Shown one piece after another: positions 8,381 through 17,644 of a stretch of DNA of 34,814 nucleotides (within the stretch, counting starts at the first letter, position 1; every line of letters starts with the position of its first letter). A program made the position numbers and the translations under genes. The stretch is from a virus. The notes under the pieces were generated by a model. The model saw nothing but the letters and a program-made list of their open reading frames with translations, did not search any database and was not told the origin of the DNA. Where the stretch lies: positions 1 through 34,814 of the IMG/VR virus record IMGVR_UViG_3300001097_001526, one strand, 5' to 3'.

Positions 8381-9568
8381 ATGTTAAATAAAGACGATGT
8401 GCTAGAGAGATTTGAAACACAACATGTCTTGAAATTAATGGAAGAGGAAGGGGAGTATCCCTTTAAAACCGAGAGTGAAAAAGGTCAAATATGGTTTAAA
8501 ACAATTTGTCATACTGGTGACCTAACTAAGAAAAGCAATAAATTATGCTATTTTGAGGAAAGCAAAACATTCTTTTGCTATACCGAATGTGGTTCAATGA
8601 GTATATTTAACTTCGTTATGCAAGTTAGAGGCGTAGAGTTCTCAAGTGCTGTTGAGTTTATTGGGGAGTTAGTTGGGATGAATCAGAGGGTTGGTCTTGG
8701 TATTACTAGTAATAGAAACAACCACAAAGAAATAAATTCAGAAATGAATATAATTAATAAATATACTAAAATGAGAAATAAAAAACCTAGCCCCCCTTTA
8801 ACTGTTCTTAAAGGAATAAAAAATCCAAACATATTAGATTATTTTGAGAAAGACGTATTCTATGAGGGATGGTTAAACGAAGGTATTGGATTTAAAACTA
8901 TGATTGACTTCAATATTTTATGGTATGAGTCTCAAAAAGCGGTTATAATTCCACATTTTAATCAAAAGGGTAAAATAGTTGGTATTAGAAGAAGAAGCTT
9001 ATTGGAAGAGAACGTAAAAAGTAAATATATGCCACTTATCCTAGAAGGTCAAATGTATGAGCACCCTTTAAATTCAAATTTATACGGTCTGTATGAACAT
9101 ATACAAACAATTAAAAGATTAAGAAAGGTTGTTATTGTAGAGTCCGAGAAAAGTGTATTGTTGGCACATGAATATTATGGCGAAAATACTTTTGTTATAG
9201 CAACATGTGGTTTCAATATATCAAAGTGGCACATAAGGACGTTACTTTCTTTAGGGGTTGAAGAAATTATTATAGGGTTTGACAAAGATTTCGACATAAC
9301 TTCATTTGAAGACGCGGACGCTAAGAGTGCCGTTTTTAAACAGTTTCTTTCATATAAAAAAAGAATAATCTCATTAGCACAGAAATTAACCCCTTATTTT
9401 CGTACTTTTGTACTTTGGGATGAATATAAAAAGTTAGACGTTAAAGACTCCCCTTTTGATAAAGGACAAGAAGTCCTAGAGTTTTTAATGAAAAACAAAG
9501 TAGAAATGACAACAGAGATTGAAGGGTATGAAGAACCTAAAAAACAAACAAATAAAAGGAGAATATAA
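8381..9568 (+). CDS. DnaG-like DNA primase (zinc finger plus Toprim)
   Basis: A 395-residue primase. The N-terminus has a CHC2-like zinc-binding region with C43, H44, C56, C66 and C70 (FFCYTECGSM) followed by SIFNFVMQVRGVEF. The Toprim fold is visible as VVIVESEKS (about residue 250), an ATCGF loop, and IIIGFDKDFD (about 295-302) with the metal-binding acidic residues. It makes RNA primers at the fork and probably works with the helicase immediately upstream. It is shorter than cellular DnaG (about 600 residues) because the C-terminal helicase-binding domain is absent or reduced. The start follows AGAAGGAG. Confidence 0.85.
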   Translation: MLNKDDVLERFETQHVLKLMEEEGEYPFKTESEKGQIWFKTICHTGDLTKKSNKLCYFEESKTFFCYTECGSMSIFNFVMQVRGVEFSSAVEFIGELVGMNQRVGLGITSNRNNHKEINSEMNIINKYTKMRNKKPSPPLTVLKGIKNPNILDYFEKDVFYEGWLNEGIGFKTMIDFNILWYESQKAVIIPHFNQKGKIVGIRRRSLLEENVKSKYMPLILEGQMYEHPLNSNLYGLYEHIQTIKRLRKVVIVESEKSVLLAHEYYGENTFVIATCGFNISKWHIRTLLSLGVEEIIIGFDKDFDITSFEDADAKSAVFKQFLSYKKRIISLAQKLTPYFRTFVLWDEYKKLDVKDSPFDKGQEVLEFLMKNKVEMTTEIEGYEEPKKQTNKRRI

Positions 9569-9569
9569 G

Positions 9570-11015
9570 TTGGAAAAACTATATTGGAAAATAAAACACG
9601 ATTGTAAATTTGACGTAAATGACGATTATATGGAAACAATTCTAAAATCAAAAGGAATTGAGGATATTGGAAGATTTTTAAATGTAAATAAAAACGATAC
9701 TCATAGCCCATCTTTATTTAAAAACATAGATAAAGGATTAGATATATTTCATAATTCTTTAGGAAAAGGGAAGAAAATATATGTACAACCAGACAGTGAC
9801 GTAGATGGATATACATCGTCAAGTTATATGGTACAATTTATAGCGGATGTAAGTCCAGAAACAGAAGTAGTTTTTAGCGTTCACACAAATAAAGAACATG
9901 GTCTATTATATAAAGATATTAAACATTTAGAGAACGTGGATTTATTTATAGTTCCAGACGCAAGTGTTGAGAGTGAAAAGGAATGCTTATTAATTAATGA
10001 GAATTTCACAGCGCCTATATTAATACTAGACCACCATGAGATTATTACTGAAATATTACCGTATACTACATTAATTAACTGTATGGACGGACAATACCCT
10101 AACCCCACATTATCTGGCGTAGGGGTTGTACATAAATTTTGTTTGGCTTATTGCGAGAAATATGGACTAAACGAAAACTATGCCAATCAATTTATAGACT
10201 TAGTGGCTTTAGGTATGATAGCGGATAGTGTAGATATGAGAAACTTAGAAACTAGATACTATACTTTAGAAGGACTTAAAGAAGAAAATAGAAAAAACTT
10301 ATTTATTAAAGAATTATCTAGTAAATTTGCTGACGATATGAAATTGGGACATACAATAACATCTTATGGTTGGGTTTTAGCCCCTAAAATTAACGGGTGC
10401 GTGAGATACGGCAAACCAGAAGAACAGTTAAACTTATTCAGAGCAATGTGCGGTGAAGTCGAAGATTCAGCATATCAACCTAGAAGACCAAATGGCTCAG
10501 ATAAAAGTCTACCTAAACCACCTATTGAAACTCATTCATTGCAAAAGACTATGGCTAGAGTTAGTGCAAATGCAAAAGCAAGACAAGATACAGAAGTTAG
10601 AAAAGTTATGAAAGAAATTGACATTAAAATCGAATCTCAAAAATTACAGCAAGACTCAGTTATTATTGTAGATGGTACTGAATTATTAAAAAAGAAAACT
10701 TTAAGTGGGTTGGTTGCTAACAAACTTACCAACAAATATAAAAGACCTGTTTTGATATTAAATAGAATGGGTGCCAAAAATGTAACGCTTAAGGAAGGGG
10801 CTGTGATTGAGGATATTGAAATTGGTGACGATAGTAATAATTATAATGACTCAAAACTTGAAAAAGCCGATGTTATTGTAAATGAAGATTCAACTAAAGA
10901 ACTTAAAGACGATGATATTATATTTGGTGGTTCCGCAAGAGGGTATTCTAAAGGCAAAATTAAAAACTTAAAAGAATTTATGTTTTCTACTGGTTACTTT
11001 ATTAAGTGTGCAGGT
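9570..11015 (+). CDS. recJ: RecJ-like DHH ssDNA exonuclease, exon 1
   Basis: First exon (482 codons) of a DHH-family phosphoesterase. Motifs are D75-S-D-V-D79-G, the VDLFIVPDAS strand, D154-H155-H156 and DLVALGMIADSVDM, all metal-binding regions of RecJ. I choose a TTG start at 9570 because AAAGGAGA lies 7 nt upstream; upstream ATGs in this frame lie inside the primase gene without a site. The exon ends at CAG|G-T of CAGHAGA; splicing to 11660 restores the GHAGAFG motif. The full protein would be 655 residues. RecJ enzymes degrade ssDNA 5' to 3' in repair and recombination. Confidence 0.85.
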
Positions 11016-11162
11016 TAACATCATGGCCTGAACATGCCTTTTCCTTATTATCGTAAGGGGTATATCCTATATTTGTATATGATATGCTAACGGGGAACCC
11101 TAAGTCTTAAATAGATATGGAAATCCCGTGGGAAAGTTGTTGTATGATTTCAAGAGGTTTAA

Positions 11163-11524
11163 TTGAAAAAATATATATATAAAATTACTAATAAGATTAA
11201 TGGAAAGTCATATGTAGTTCAAACAAGTAATCTAAAAAAAAGATTCCTAGACCATAGAAGAATGGCAAAAAATTCTTCGGCTATTTAAAAAAATTGTCAA
11301 AAACTCTCGTGAATTCATTCATGAGATGAATTGGCTTGAGCGGGAAGCACGTGACTTTAGTCATGTGTAGTTCACAGAGAGCAATAGTAAAGTATGGAAT
11401 AGAGAGTTTTATCTTTGAAATGATAGATTATGGGGAAAACTATAATGAACTAGAAAAAAATATATTAAAAAATAATTATATAACAACTAATCCTGTAACG
11501 ACTATTCCCTTAATAGGGAAGTAG
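11163..11524 (+). pseudogene. Disrupted GIY-YIG homing endonuclease
   Basis: 11163-11288 encodes YIYKITNKINGKSYVVQTSNLKKRF with the family's H and R context, ending in a premature TAA. About 90 nt later the frame resumes with AIVKYGIESFIFEMIDYGENYNELEKN, the expected C-terminal part of the nuclease domain. The second motif is altered (YVV rather than YVG or YIG). A TTG start would have an AAGAGG site. Insertion of a hairpin-rich segment plus point changes has inactivated the gene. Confidence 0.75.
11290..11385. repeat. Two-hairpin insert inside the GIY-YIG relic
   Basis: This stretch does not align with either half of the nuclease. It contains TCTCGTGAAT (11305-11314) pairing with ATTCATGAGA (11317-11326), and CACGTGAC (11348-11355) pairing with GTCATGTG (11360-11367). 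Each stem has one G-U pair. Boundaries are estimated from where nuclease similarity stops and resumes. Confidence 0.45.
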
Positions 11525-11659
11525 AGTCACTACTGATACGTGGCAAGGTTCTAGGAAACGAAGCCTTTGAAAATCGAAACGGGTGTGCATATTTTAAGTT
11601 TTTTACTGTAAAATATGTAAGAGATAGTCTGTGCCATTGGAAACAATGGATTCCACATG

Positions 11660-12181
11660 CACGCTGGAGCTTTTGGTATAGAGATTTGCGATAAAAACAT
11701 TGACAAAGTTAGAAATTTATGTAATAATAAGATAGGCAAGGAAGATTTAGTTACTGTTCATGAAGTAGATTATGAAATTAAAGCTTCAAACCTAAAAAAC
11801 TCAGCAATAAGCGAAGTTGCAGAGGCATATGCGATTTGGGGAAATCAAGTTGACGAGCCTAATTTTGTAATTACAGATGTTGACGTTGACGCAAAAGATA
11901 TTAAAGGTTATGGGGAGCACAATGGTTTTATTAAATTTAAATTTAATGACGTTGACTTTATTAAAAATTATTGCTCAAAAGGGGATATAGATGAATTAAC
12001 GCAATCAGATAGAAACATCTTAGGGGAAAATAAAAAGAAACTTAAGATTACCATTATAGGACATTTTACATTTAATATGTACGAAGGTAATAAATATCCT
12101 CAAGTTAAAATATCTTCGTTCTATAGTGAGGAAAGACTAGAAAAAACAGAGGATGAATTATCTTTTGAAGATGTTTTTTAG
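11660..12181 (+). CDS. recJ: RecJ-like DHH exonuclease, exon 2
   Basis: Second exon (173 codons), beginning HAGAFGIEICDKNIDKV, which completes the DHHA1-type substrate-binding motif after splicing. The remaining residues (ITDVDVDAKDIKGYGEHNGFIKF, KLKITIIGHFTFN) form the C-terminal OB-like region expected in RecJ proteins. An ATG at 11657 overlaps the splice junction and has no ribosome binding site, so independent translation is unlikely. DnaE begins 26 nt downstream. Confidence 0.83.
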   Translation, partial: HAGAFGIEICDKNIDKVRNLCNNKIGKEDLVTVHEVDYEIKASNLKNSAISEVAEAYAIWGNQVDEPNFVITDVDVDAKDIKGYGEHNGFIKFKFNDVDFIKNYCSKGDIDELTQSDRNILGENKKKLKITIIGHFTFNMYEGNKYPQVKISSFYSEERLEKTEDELSFEDVF

Positions 12182-12207
12182 AAAATTAAAAAGAAAGGAA
12201 AATTATT

Positions 12208-13673
12208 ATGCCTAGAGTTAATAAAGAATATATGAGCAATCATAATCATTGCGAAGACTCTAACTTCAAAATGAAAGATTCTGTAATTAGAGCCGAAGAT
12301 ATTGTAAACCACGCAATTAAAATGGGATATAGTGGCGTTAGTATCACAGACCATGAAACATTATCATCACATATTAGAATTTCACAGAGATATCACTACT
12401 TAATGGATTTGAAAAAGAAATATGACGACCCAGATATTGATAATACGTCGGAAGATGAAAAAGAAATGCAAAAAGAAATGTCACTGCTCGAAATCATGCC
12501 TAGCAACTTTAAATTGGGGCTAGGCAATGAAATCTACTTGATTGATGATATAGTAGATGTAACCGAAAACTATGTGAGTGGTGTAACTAAATACTTCCAT
12601 TTTGTATTGCTTCCTAAAAATGCAAAAGGTCACGAACAATTAAGACAAATATCATCTTCCGCTTGGGGTAATTGGTTTAGACAAAATGGGGTTGAAAGAG
12701 TGCCTACTGTGAAAAGTGACCTAGTAAGTATTATAGGTGAGAATAAAGGAAATTTAATTTCTACTAGTGCTTGTCTTGGGTCGGAATTTAGTAAATTAAT
12801 TCTTGATTATGCATATGGATATGAAGGTTCAAAGGTCAAACTACATAGATTTATAACGTGGTGCATAAATACTTTTGGGAAAGAAAACTTTTTTATTGAG
12901 TTACAACCAACTTTTGAAATGCCCCAAGAGGATTTTTTAACTAGTCACCCACAAATAATAGCTAATGTTAATGCTGTTAAAATTGCTAAAGCATATGGGT
13001 TAAGCACTACAGTTACTACAGACTCTCATTATTTGAAAAAAGAACATAGGAAAATTGTGCATGAAGCATATCTACATTCAGACGAAGATAATTCAAACAA
13101 TAGAGAACTTGGTGACTTTTATGCAACAACTTATATGATGAGTAAGAATGAATTGTATGATTTATTGTGTAACCATTTAGAAGAAGAAGACGTTATAAAT
13201 GCTTTTAAAGGAACAATGTTAATACATGATATGATTGAAGATTATGACCTTCATCAAGACGTTATTGTGCCTAGAGATAAGAATATTCCAGAATTTGACG
13301 TTAAAGGTTTATTTGAGGATTGGTATGAAGAATGTCCTTATATAAAAAAATTTGCTGAATCAGAGGACGTCCAAGAGAGATATTTTTTGTACAAGTGTGA
13401 AGAGGGGTTTTTGAATAAAAGACAAGAGTTTAATGACGTGAACATAAAAAGAATTAATATAGAAATGGAAGAAATATGGGAAGCTAGTAATAGAATTAAC
13501 ATGAGAATTGCCCCTTATTATATATTAGTTGAAGTTTTAGTTAATAAAATAATGTGGAATATATCTTATGTTGGGGTAGCACGAGGTAGTGTGACTGGAT
13601 TTTTTGTCGCATATTTGATGGAAATAACGCAAATGAATCCAATAAAATATGACTTACCACATTGGAGACACCT
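12208..13673 (+). CDS. dnaE: DNA polymerase III alpha (DnaE, PHP-containing), exon 1
   Basis: First exon (488 codons plus 2 nt) of a C-family replicative polymerase. The PHP domain is at the N-terminus: NHNHCEDSNF, VSITDHETLSSH, ATTY-linked acidic segments and TTDSHYLKKEHRK. The polymerase core begins with ISYVGVARGSVTGFFVAYLMEI, the conserved GRGS-like nucleotide-binding loop, then NPIKYDLPHWRHL. The frame stops at 13686 in intron sequence. With the other two exons the enzyme would have 1355 residues. The start follows AAGAAAGGA. It copies the phage chromosome; the PHP domain may proofread. Confidence 0.87.
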
Positions 13674-14021
13674 TAAAGTAGCTTAAATTTTAAACTTTTA
13701 CGCTCTCATGAGAGATATCAAAGTTTAAAGTCATTAGAAAAATACAATAGGGGAATATTATAGTAATATAATATGTTAAGTTTTGTGAACACGTTGGTTA
13801 CGTGGTGTTTAGTTAATTCTATGCTAACGGTGAAAGTCTAAGTCCGAAAAGATATGATAATACCGTGCCAAGCAAAAATAAAAAATATTTTTGAAGGTGT
13901 AACGACTATCCCAAAGGGGAGTAAGATGGATAATAACCACCATTTGAAGCGCAAAACACCCAATCATTAAGTTGAGGGTGAAGATATAGTCTAGCCTTTA
14001 TGGAAACATAAAGTATAAGCG
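13674..14021 (+). ncRNA. ORF-less group I intron, first in dnaE
   Basis: About 348 nt. Core elements are clear: TATGCTAACGG, ACCGTGCCAAGC, AACGACTATCCC (R), GAAGATATAGTCTAG (S) and a P9 hairpin CTTTATGGAAACATAAAG. There is no endonuclease gene. Splice sites are chosen from the protein: exon 1 ends CACCT and the next exon starts AAGC, giving WRHL-SKLRPELPD. Alternatives are a 5' site after CACCTT with a 3' site before 14020, or a 3' site before 14025. No fully convincing P1 was found, so the edges are uncertain by a few nucleotides. Confidence 0.75.
13689..13729. repeat. Nested palindrome near the 5' end of the first dnaE intron
   Basis: TTTAAACTTT (13689-13698) pairs with AAAGTTTAAA (13720-13729), and inside it lies the perfect 12-nt palindrome CTCTCATGAGAG (13703-13714). 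The other introns here have no such structure at this place, so it may be an insertion that enlarged the P1 loop. Confidence 0.6.
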
Positions 14022-14046
14022 AAGCAAATTAAGACCAGAGTTGCCT
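14022..14046 (+). CDS. dnaE: DnaE micro-exon (about 25 nt)
   Basis: This segment encodes (L)SKLRPELP between two group I introns. It supplies residues missing between WRHL of exon 1 and DIDLD of exon 3. The resulting spacing, 13 residues between YDL and PD, equals that in E. coli DnaE and in other DnaE proteins with a PELPDIDID-type sequence. Its 3' boundary is secured by the P1 of the second intron (exon TGCCT with GGGCA). The 5' boundary could be 14020, 14022 or 14025. Confidence 0.75.
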
Positions 14047-15067
14047 GAACAATATTGGGCATTGAGTGTGAACCTCGCTAGAGGGTGTGTATAGATAATC
14101 ATATCTATATGCTATCGGTATCAGTTGAATAAGACTTCTATACATGCCTTACAAGGGGATTATAGATATAAAAAAGACGAAGCCACTGACTAAGAAAGCC
14201 TAAAGTCCTATTTTAATAGGATAGTTGGTAATACCGAGCCAAGTTACAGTACAATATATCTCGATATAAAGGGGATATAAAATGAGCGAAAGATTAGCGA
14301 TAATTTATAAAATAACAAATATTAAAAATAATTACATATATGTTGGTTCTACAACAAAAACACTAGAAGAAAGATTTTGTGCACACCTTCATAAGTCAAA
14401 GACAGATTTTGATAAATATCTTCTATATAGTGACCTATTGGAACAAGACGAAAAAGATTTTATAATGGTTGCTTTAGATACTAGTTTGATTAAGCATCGT
14501 TTTATAATTGAGGCATATTGGACTAAAAAATTACTAGAAGAGGGAAATGCTATGTATAATATGAAACAAGGTAATACGCACACGCAAAATACAAAGCAAA
14601 GACTATCTGAATCAAGACAAGCAAGTGGGTTTGATTATTCTTCTAATGAGTTTAAAGATAAAATGAGATTAGCAACCTCTGGAATAAATAATGGTATGTA
14701 TGATAAGAAAGACGAAAATGCCGTAAATGGTAGGATAGTTGTTGCATTGGACGATAATGGTAATGTATTTAAAACATTTAATTCAGTTAAAATGGCAACT
14801 CAATTCTTAAATACAAAAGGACATACCGCATTAGGTAAAGCTTGTAGAAACAACGAGAAATATAAAGGATACTATTGGAAAAAAGAATGGGTTAATCGCT
14901 GATATATTGTACGATAAAAGGTTTAACGACTATTCCGCAAGGAAGTAGATGTAGATTTAAGCACTACATCGAAGCGCATTCACTATTTATTAAAGATAAA
15001 TAGAAGATATAGTCTAATCCCACTATTAAATTAGTGTTAAAGTATCTCGAAAGAGAGGGTATAAATG
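14047..15067 (+). ncRNA. Group I intron, second in dnaE, with endonuclease gene
   Basis: 1021 nt. P1 pairs exon UGCCU with GGGCA (14057-14061), and a P2-like hairpin CCTCGCTAGAGG follows. Core elements are TATGCTATCGG, ATACCGAGCCAAG, AACGACTATTCCG (R) and GAAGATATAGTCTAA (S). P9 is CACTATTAAATTAGTG, with CTCGAAAGAG after it. The intron ends in G15067. Splicing gives CCT|GAT, reading P-D-I-D-L-D. A complete GIY-YIG endonuclease gene occupies a peripheral loop. Confidence 0.88.
14282..14902 (+). CDS. GIY-YIG homing endonuclease, intact
   Basis: A 206-residue intron-encoded nuclease. The catalytic domain shows IIYKITNIKNNYIYVGSTTKTLEERFCAHL (described in parts: IYKITN, then YIYVGST, then LEERF with the catalytic arginine, then the histidine). 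A linker region with NTKQRLSESR follows, and a C-terminal NUMOD-like DNA-binding module reads VVALDDNGNVF, MATQFLN and YKGYYWKK. It would cut intron-free dnaE alleles to spread the intron. The start has its own AAAGGGGA site. It is the only intact endonuclease of the four introns. Confidence 0.88.
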   Translation: MSERLAIIYKITNIKNNYIYVGSTTKTLEERFCAHLHKSKTDFDKYLLYSDLLEQDEKDFIMVALDTSLIKHRFIIEAYWTKKLLEEGNAMYNMKQGNTHTQNTKQRLSESRQASGFDYSSNEFKDKMRLATSGINNGMYDKKDENAVNGRIVVALDDNGNVFKTFNSVKMATQFLNTKGHTALGKACRNNEKYKGYYWKKEWVNR

Positions 15068-17644
15068 GATATAGATTTAGATTCAGAGTCGTCAAAAAGG
15101 CAACAAATATTCCAAGCAATGAAAGATTATTATGGGGTACTTAATGTTTTAAATATTCTTACTTTAAGAACAGAAGGGACTAAAAGTGCTTGTTTAACGG
15201 TTTGTAGAGGTTTTAATATAGACACTGATACTTCACAAGCAATAGCGGATATGATTCCCTTTGAACGTGGGGCAAATTGGTCTTTAAATGATTGCTTTAA
15301 AGGAAATGAGGAAAAGGGAAGAGGTAAACTTACTGAGTTTATAGACGCAATAGCAAAACATGAGGGTTTGAAAGAGGCAATGTTTTTGATAGAAGGTTTG
15401 GTTTGTGGAAGGTCAATTCATGCTTCTGGTGTATATGTTTTCGATAATGGATACTTACTTCAAAATAGTAGAATGAAAGCCCCTAATGGTACTGATATTA
15501 CGTGTTGGACTATGAATGATTCGGATTATTGTGGTGGGTTGAAAATAGACGTTCTTACAATCCAAGCTTTAGATAAAATACATATTACAATGGATTTACT
15601 AGCTGAACATGGATTGATAGAACAACAACCAACAATGAAAGAAACTTATAATAAATATATCCATCCAGACGTTTTAGAATATGAAAATAAAGAAATGTGG
15701 GAAATGTTGGGTGAGAATAATTTAATAGACGCTTTCCAGTTCGATACTGATGTTGGTAGTGACGCGGTAAGAAAGGTTAAACCTACAAATATTTTAGACT
15801 TAGCTGTAGCAAATAGTCTAATGAGGCTTATGGCTGATTTAGGAAATGAAAGCCCCATTGACACCTACGTTAAGTTTAAAAACAATATTACTCTTTGGTA
15901 TAATGAAATGAGAGATTTTGGGCTTAACGAAGAAGACGTTAAAGTAGTTGAAAAACATTTATTAAAATTATATGGGGTTGCTGATACTCAAGAAGTTGTA
16001 ATGCAAATGGTAATGGACGAGAAAATTAGTGGTTTTGATATTCCTTTAGCGAATAAAGTTAGAAAAATTATAGCAAAAAAGAAAGCCTCTGAAATAGATA
16101 GCATGAGAGAATTCTTTTATAAAAAAGCTAAAGAAATAAACCCAACTTCGAAATTAGCCGAATATATATGGGGGGTACAAATTAAACGTCAACTTGGCTA
16201 TAGTTTTAGTCTCAATCACACAATGCCATATTCAGCAATATGTGTACAAGAAATGAATTTAGCACATAGATATAATAAGATATTTTGGAATACAGCTTGT
16301 TTAACGGTAAACGCTGGAGCCGATGAAGATAATGACAATAATAAAACGACTCAATACGGGAAAATCGCCAAAGCTATTAGTGAAATTAGAGGTAAAGGAC
16401 AATTAATGACATTACCAGATATCAATACAGCTAAATTTGGATTCACACCAAATCTTAACACGCAAGAAATAATTTTTGGACTTAAAGGAATTTGTGGTAT
16501 CGGGGACGACACCGCTCAAGCAATAATTAGTAATAGACCATATACAAGTTTAGACGATTTTATGAATAAAATGAACATATATAAAAACGAAGAAACAGAA
16601 AATAAGTTTGGGAATAGTGCTGTTATAACCTTAATAAAAGGTGGTGCTTTTGATAATTTAGAAGGTAAATCTAGGGTTGAAATCATGAAAGATTTTATTT
16701 TGAAAATATCAGACCCCTCTAAAAAATTGACAGCAATTCATATTCCTCACCTAGCTAAATTAAATGTATTTACTAAACAGCAAAAAGCATATGAAGTAAG
16801 ACTTTACAAATTCAAAAAATACGCTTGTTCAAAAGAGTTTTTTGTTAAGAAAACAGGTAAAAGCGATAGTAGTAGTTATTATAGACTTGAAACACAATTT
16901 TCACTTCCATTCTTCTATCAACATTTCGAAACAAATATGTTAGAAGACAAAGATTACTATTATGACGATATTGGAAATGTAGTTGTAAAAAAGGGAAGTT
17001 TAGATAGAGAATATGATAAGCTTATGAAACCTTTTAATGAGTTGATTTTAAGCAATCCTAAGAATTTAGATTTAATTAATAGAGTTAAATTTGATGAGTT
17101 ATGGATGAAACATGCGGTGGGAACCTCTTCTAAATGGGAAATGGACGCATTAAGTTTTTACTATGGCGTTCATGAATTATCACATGTTAATAAAGAAGAG
17201 TATTTAATCTCAAACTTCTTTGATTTACTAGAAGTGCCAACAGGTACACAAACATATTTTTGGAGAGGAAAAGAAAAAGTTAGGTTTACTCTTTGTAGGA
17301 TTTGTGGTACAGTATTAGATACCGATAAGAATAAAAACACAGTAACATTATTGACACCAGAAGGTGTTGTAATGATTAAATACTATAAAGGGAATTTTGG
17401 TTTTTACAATAAAAGAATTTCTCATGTGTTTGAAGGTAGTACAACAAGTAAAGTTCTTGAAGAAAAATGGTTTCGTAGAGGAAATAAGTTGTTAATAACA
17501 GGTTATCGTAGAGGGGAAAGATTCTTTCCTAAAAATTATATTGATTCTGTTTACAAACATAGTACACAACTCATCAAATCAATTGACGAAAATGGTGATT
17601 TGAAATTACAGTCAGAAAGGATAAACGTAGATGAGCTACAATAG
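15068..17644 (+). CDS. dnaE: DNA polymerase III alpha (DnaE), exon 3
   Basis: Third exon (858 codons), beginning DIDLDSESSKR. D498 and D500 of the spliced protein are the catalytic metal ligands of the PDIDxD motif. Further polymerase signatures are SIHASGVYVF, CGGLKIDVLTIQALDKI (third catalytic aspartate region), FQFDTDVGS and GYSFSLNHTMPYS. A helix-hairpin-helix follows at GLKGICGIGDDTAQAI, and an OB-like C-terminus at VRFTLCRICGTVLD. The ATG at 15065 overlaps the splice site and is not the translation start. The end overlaps the RecD-like gene by 14 nt. Confidence 0.87.
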   Translation, partial: DIDLDSESSKRQQIFQAMKDYYGVLNVLNILTLRTEGTKSACLTVCRGFNIDTDTSQAIADMIPFERGANWSLNDCFKGNEEKGRGKLTEFIDAIAKHEGLKEAMFLIEGLVCGRSIHASGVYVFDNGYLLQNSRMKAPNGTDITCWTMNDSDYCGGLKIDVLTIQALDKIHITMDLLAEHGLIEQQPTMKETYNKYIHPDVLEYENKEMWEMLGENNLIDAFQFDTDVGSDAVRKVKPTNILDLAVANSLMRLMADLGNESPIDTYVKFKNNITLWYNEMRDFGLNEEDVKVVEKHLLKLYGVADTQEVVMQMVMDEKISGFDIPLANKVRKIIAKKKASEIDSMREFFYKKAKEINPTSKLAEYIWGVQIKRQLGYSFSLNHTMPYSAICVQEMNLAHRYNKIFWNTACLTVNAGADEDNDNNKTTQYGKIAKAISEIRGKGQLMTLPDINTAKFGFTPNLNTQEIIFGLKGICGIGDDTAQAIISNRPYTSLDDFMNKMNIYKNEETENKFGNSAVITLIKGGAFDNLEGKSRVEIMKDFILKISDPSKKLTAIHIPHLAKLNVFTKQQKAYEVRLYKFKKYACSKEFFVKKTGKSDSSSYYRLETQFSLPFFYQHFETNMLEDKDYYYDDIGNVVVKKGSLDREYDKLMKPFNELILSNPKNLDLINRVKFDELWMKHAVGTSSKWEMDALSFYYGVHELSHVNKEEYLISNFFDLLEVPTGTQTYFWRGKEKVRFTLCRICGTVLDTDKNKNTVTLLTPEGVVMIKYYKGNFGFYNKRISHVFEGSTTSKVLEEKWFRRGNKLLITGYRRGERFFPKNYIDSVYKHSTQLIKSIDENGDLKLQSERINVDELQ

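Larger units (their letters stand above)
11016..11659 (+). ncRNA. Group I intron in recJ
   Basis: 644 nt. P1 is explicit: exon CAGGU pairs with GCCUG at 11026-11030, giving the U-G pair at the splice site. Core elements follow: TATGCTAACGGGGAA (P3/P4), AACGACTATTCCC (R, P7 5' side), AGAGATAGTCTGTGCC (S, P7 3' side), and a P9 hairpin CCATTGGAAACAATGG. The last nucleotide is G11659. Splicing joins GCA GGT to CAC GCT GGA (A-G-H-A-G). The intron ends in the same style as the dnaE introns, so it belongs to the same IA-like lineage. It carries a broken GIY-YIG gene. Confidence 0.88.

Noticed and set aside
11016-11040. GGCC depletion as a second restriction-avoidance signal
   Set aside because: I noticed only one GGCC, in the P1 of the recJ intron, but the strong strand bias and low GC make the expectation small, and my scan for it was less careful than for GATC.
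12208-17644. Frameshifts or a broken polymerase as the reason for split dnaE, recJ and helicase ORFs
   Set aside because: Each gap contains group I core elements, follows the U/G splice rule and restores a conserved motif exactly, so introns explain them better.
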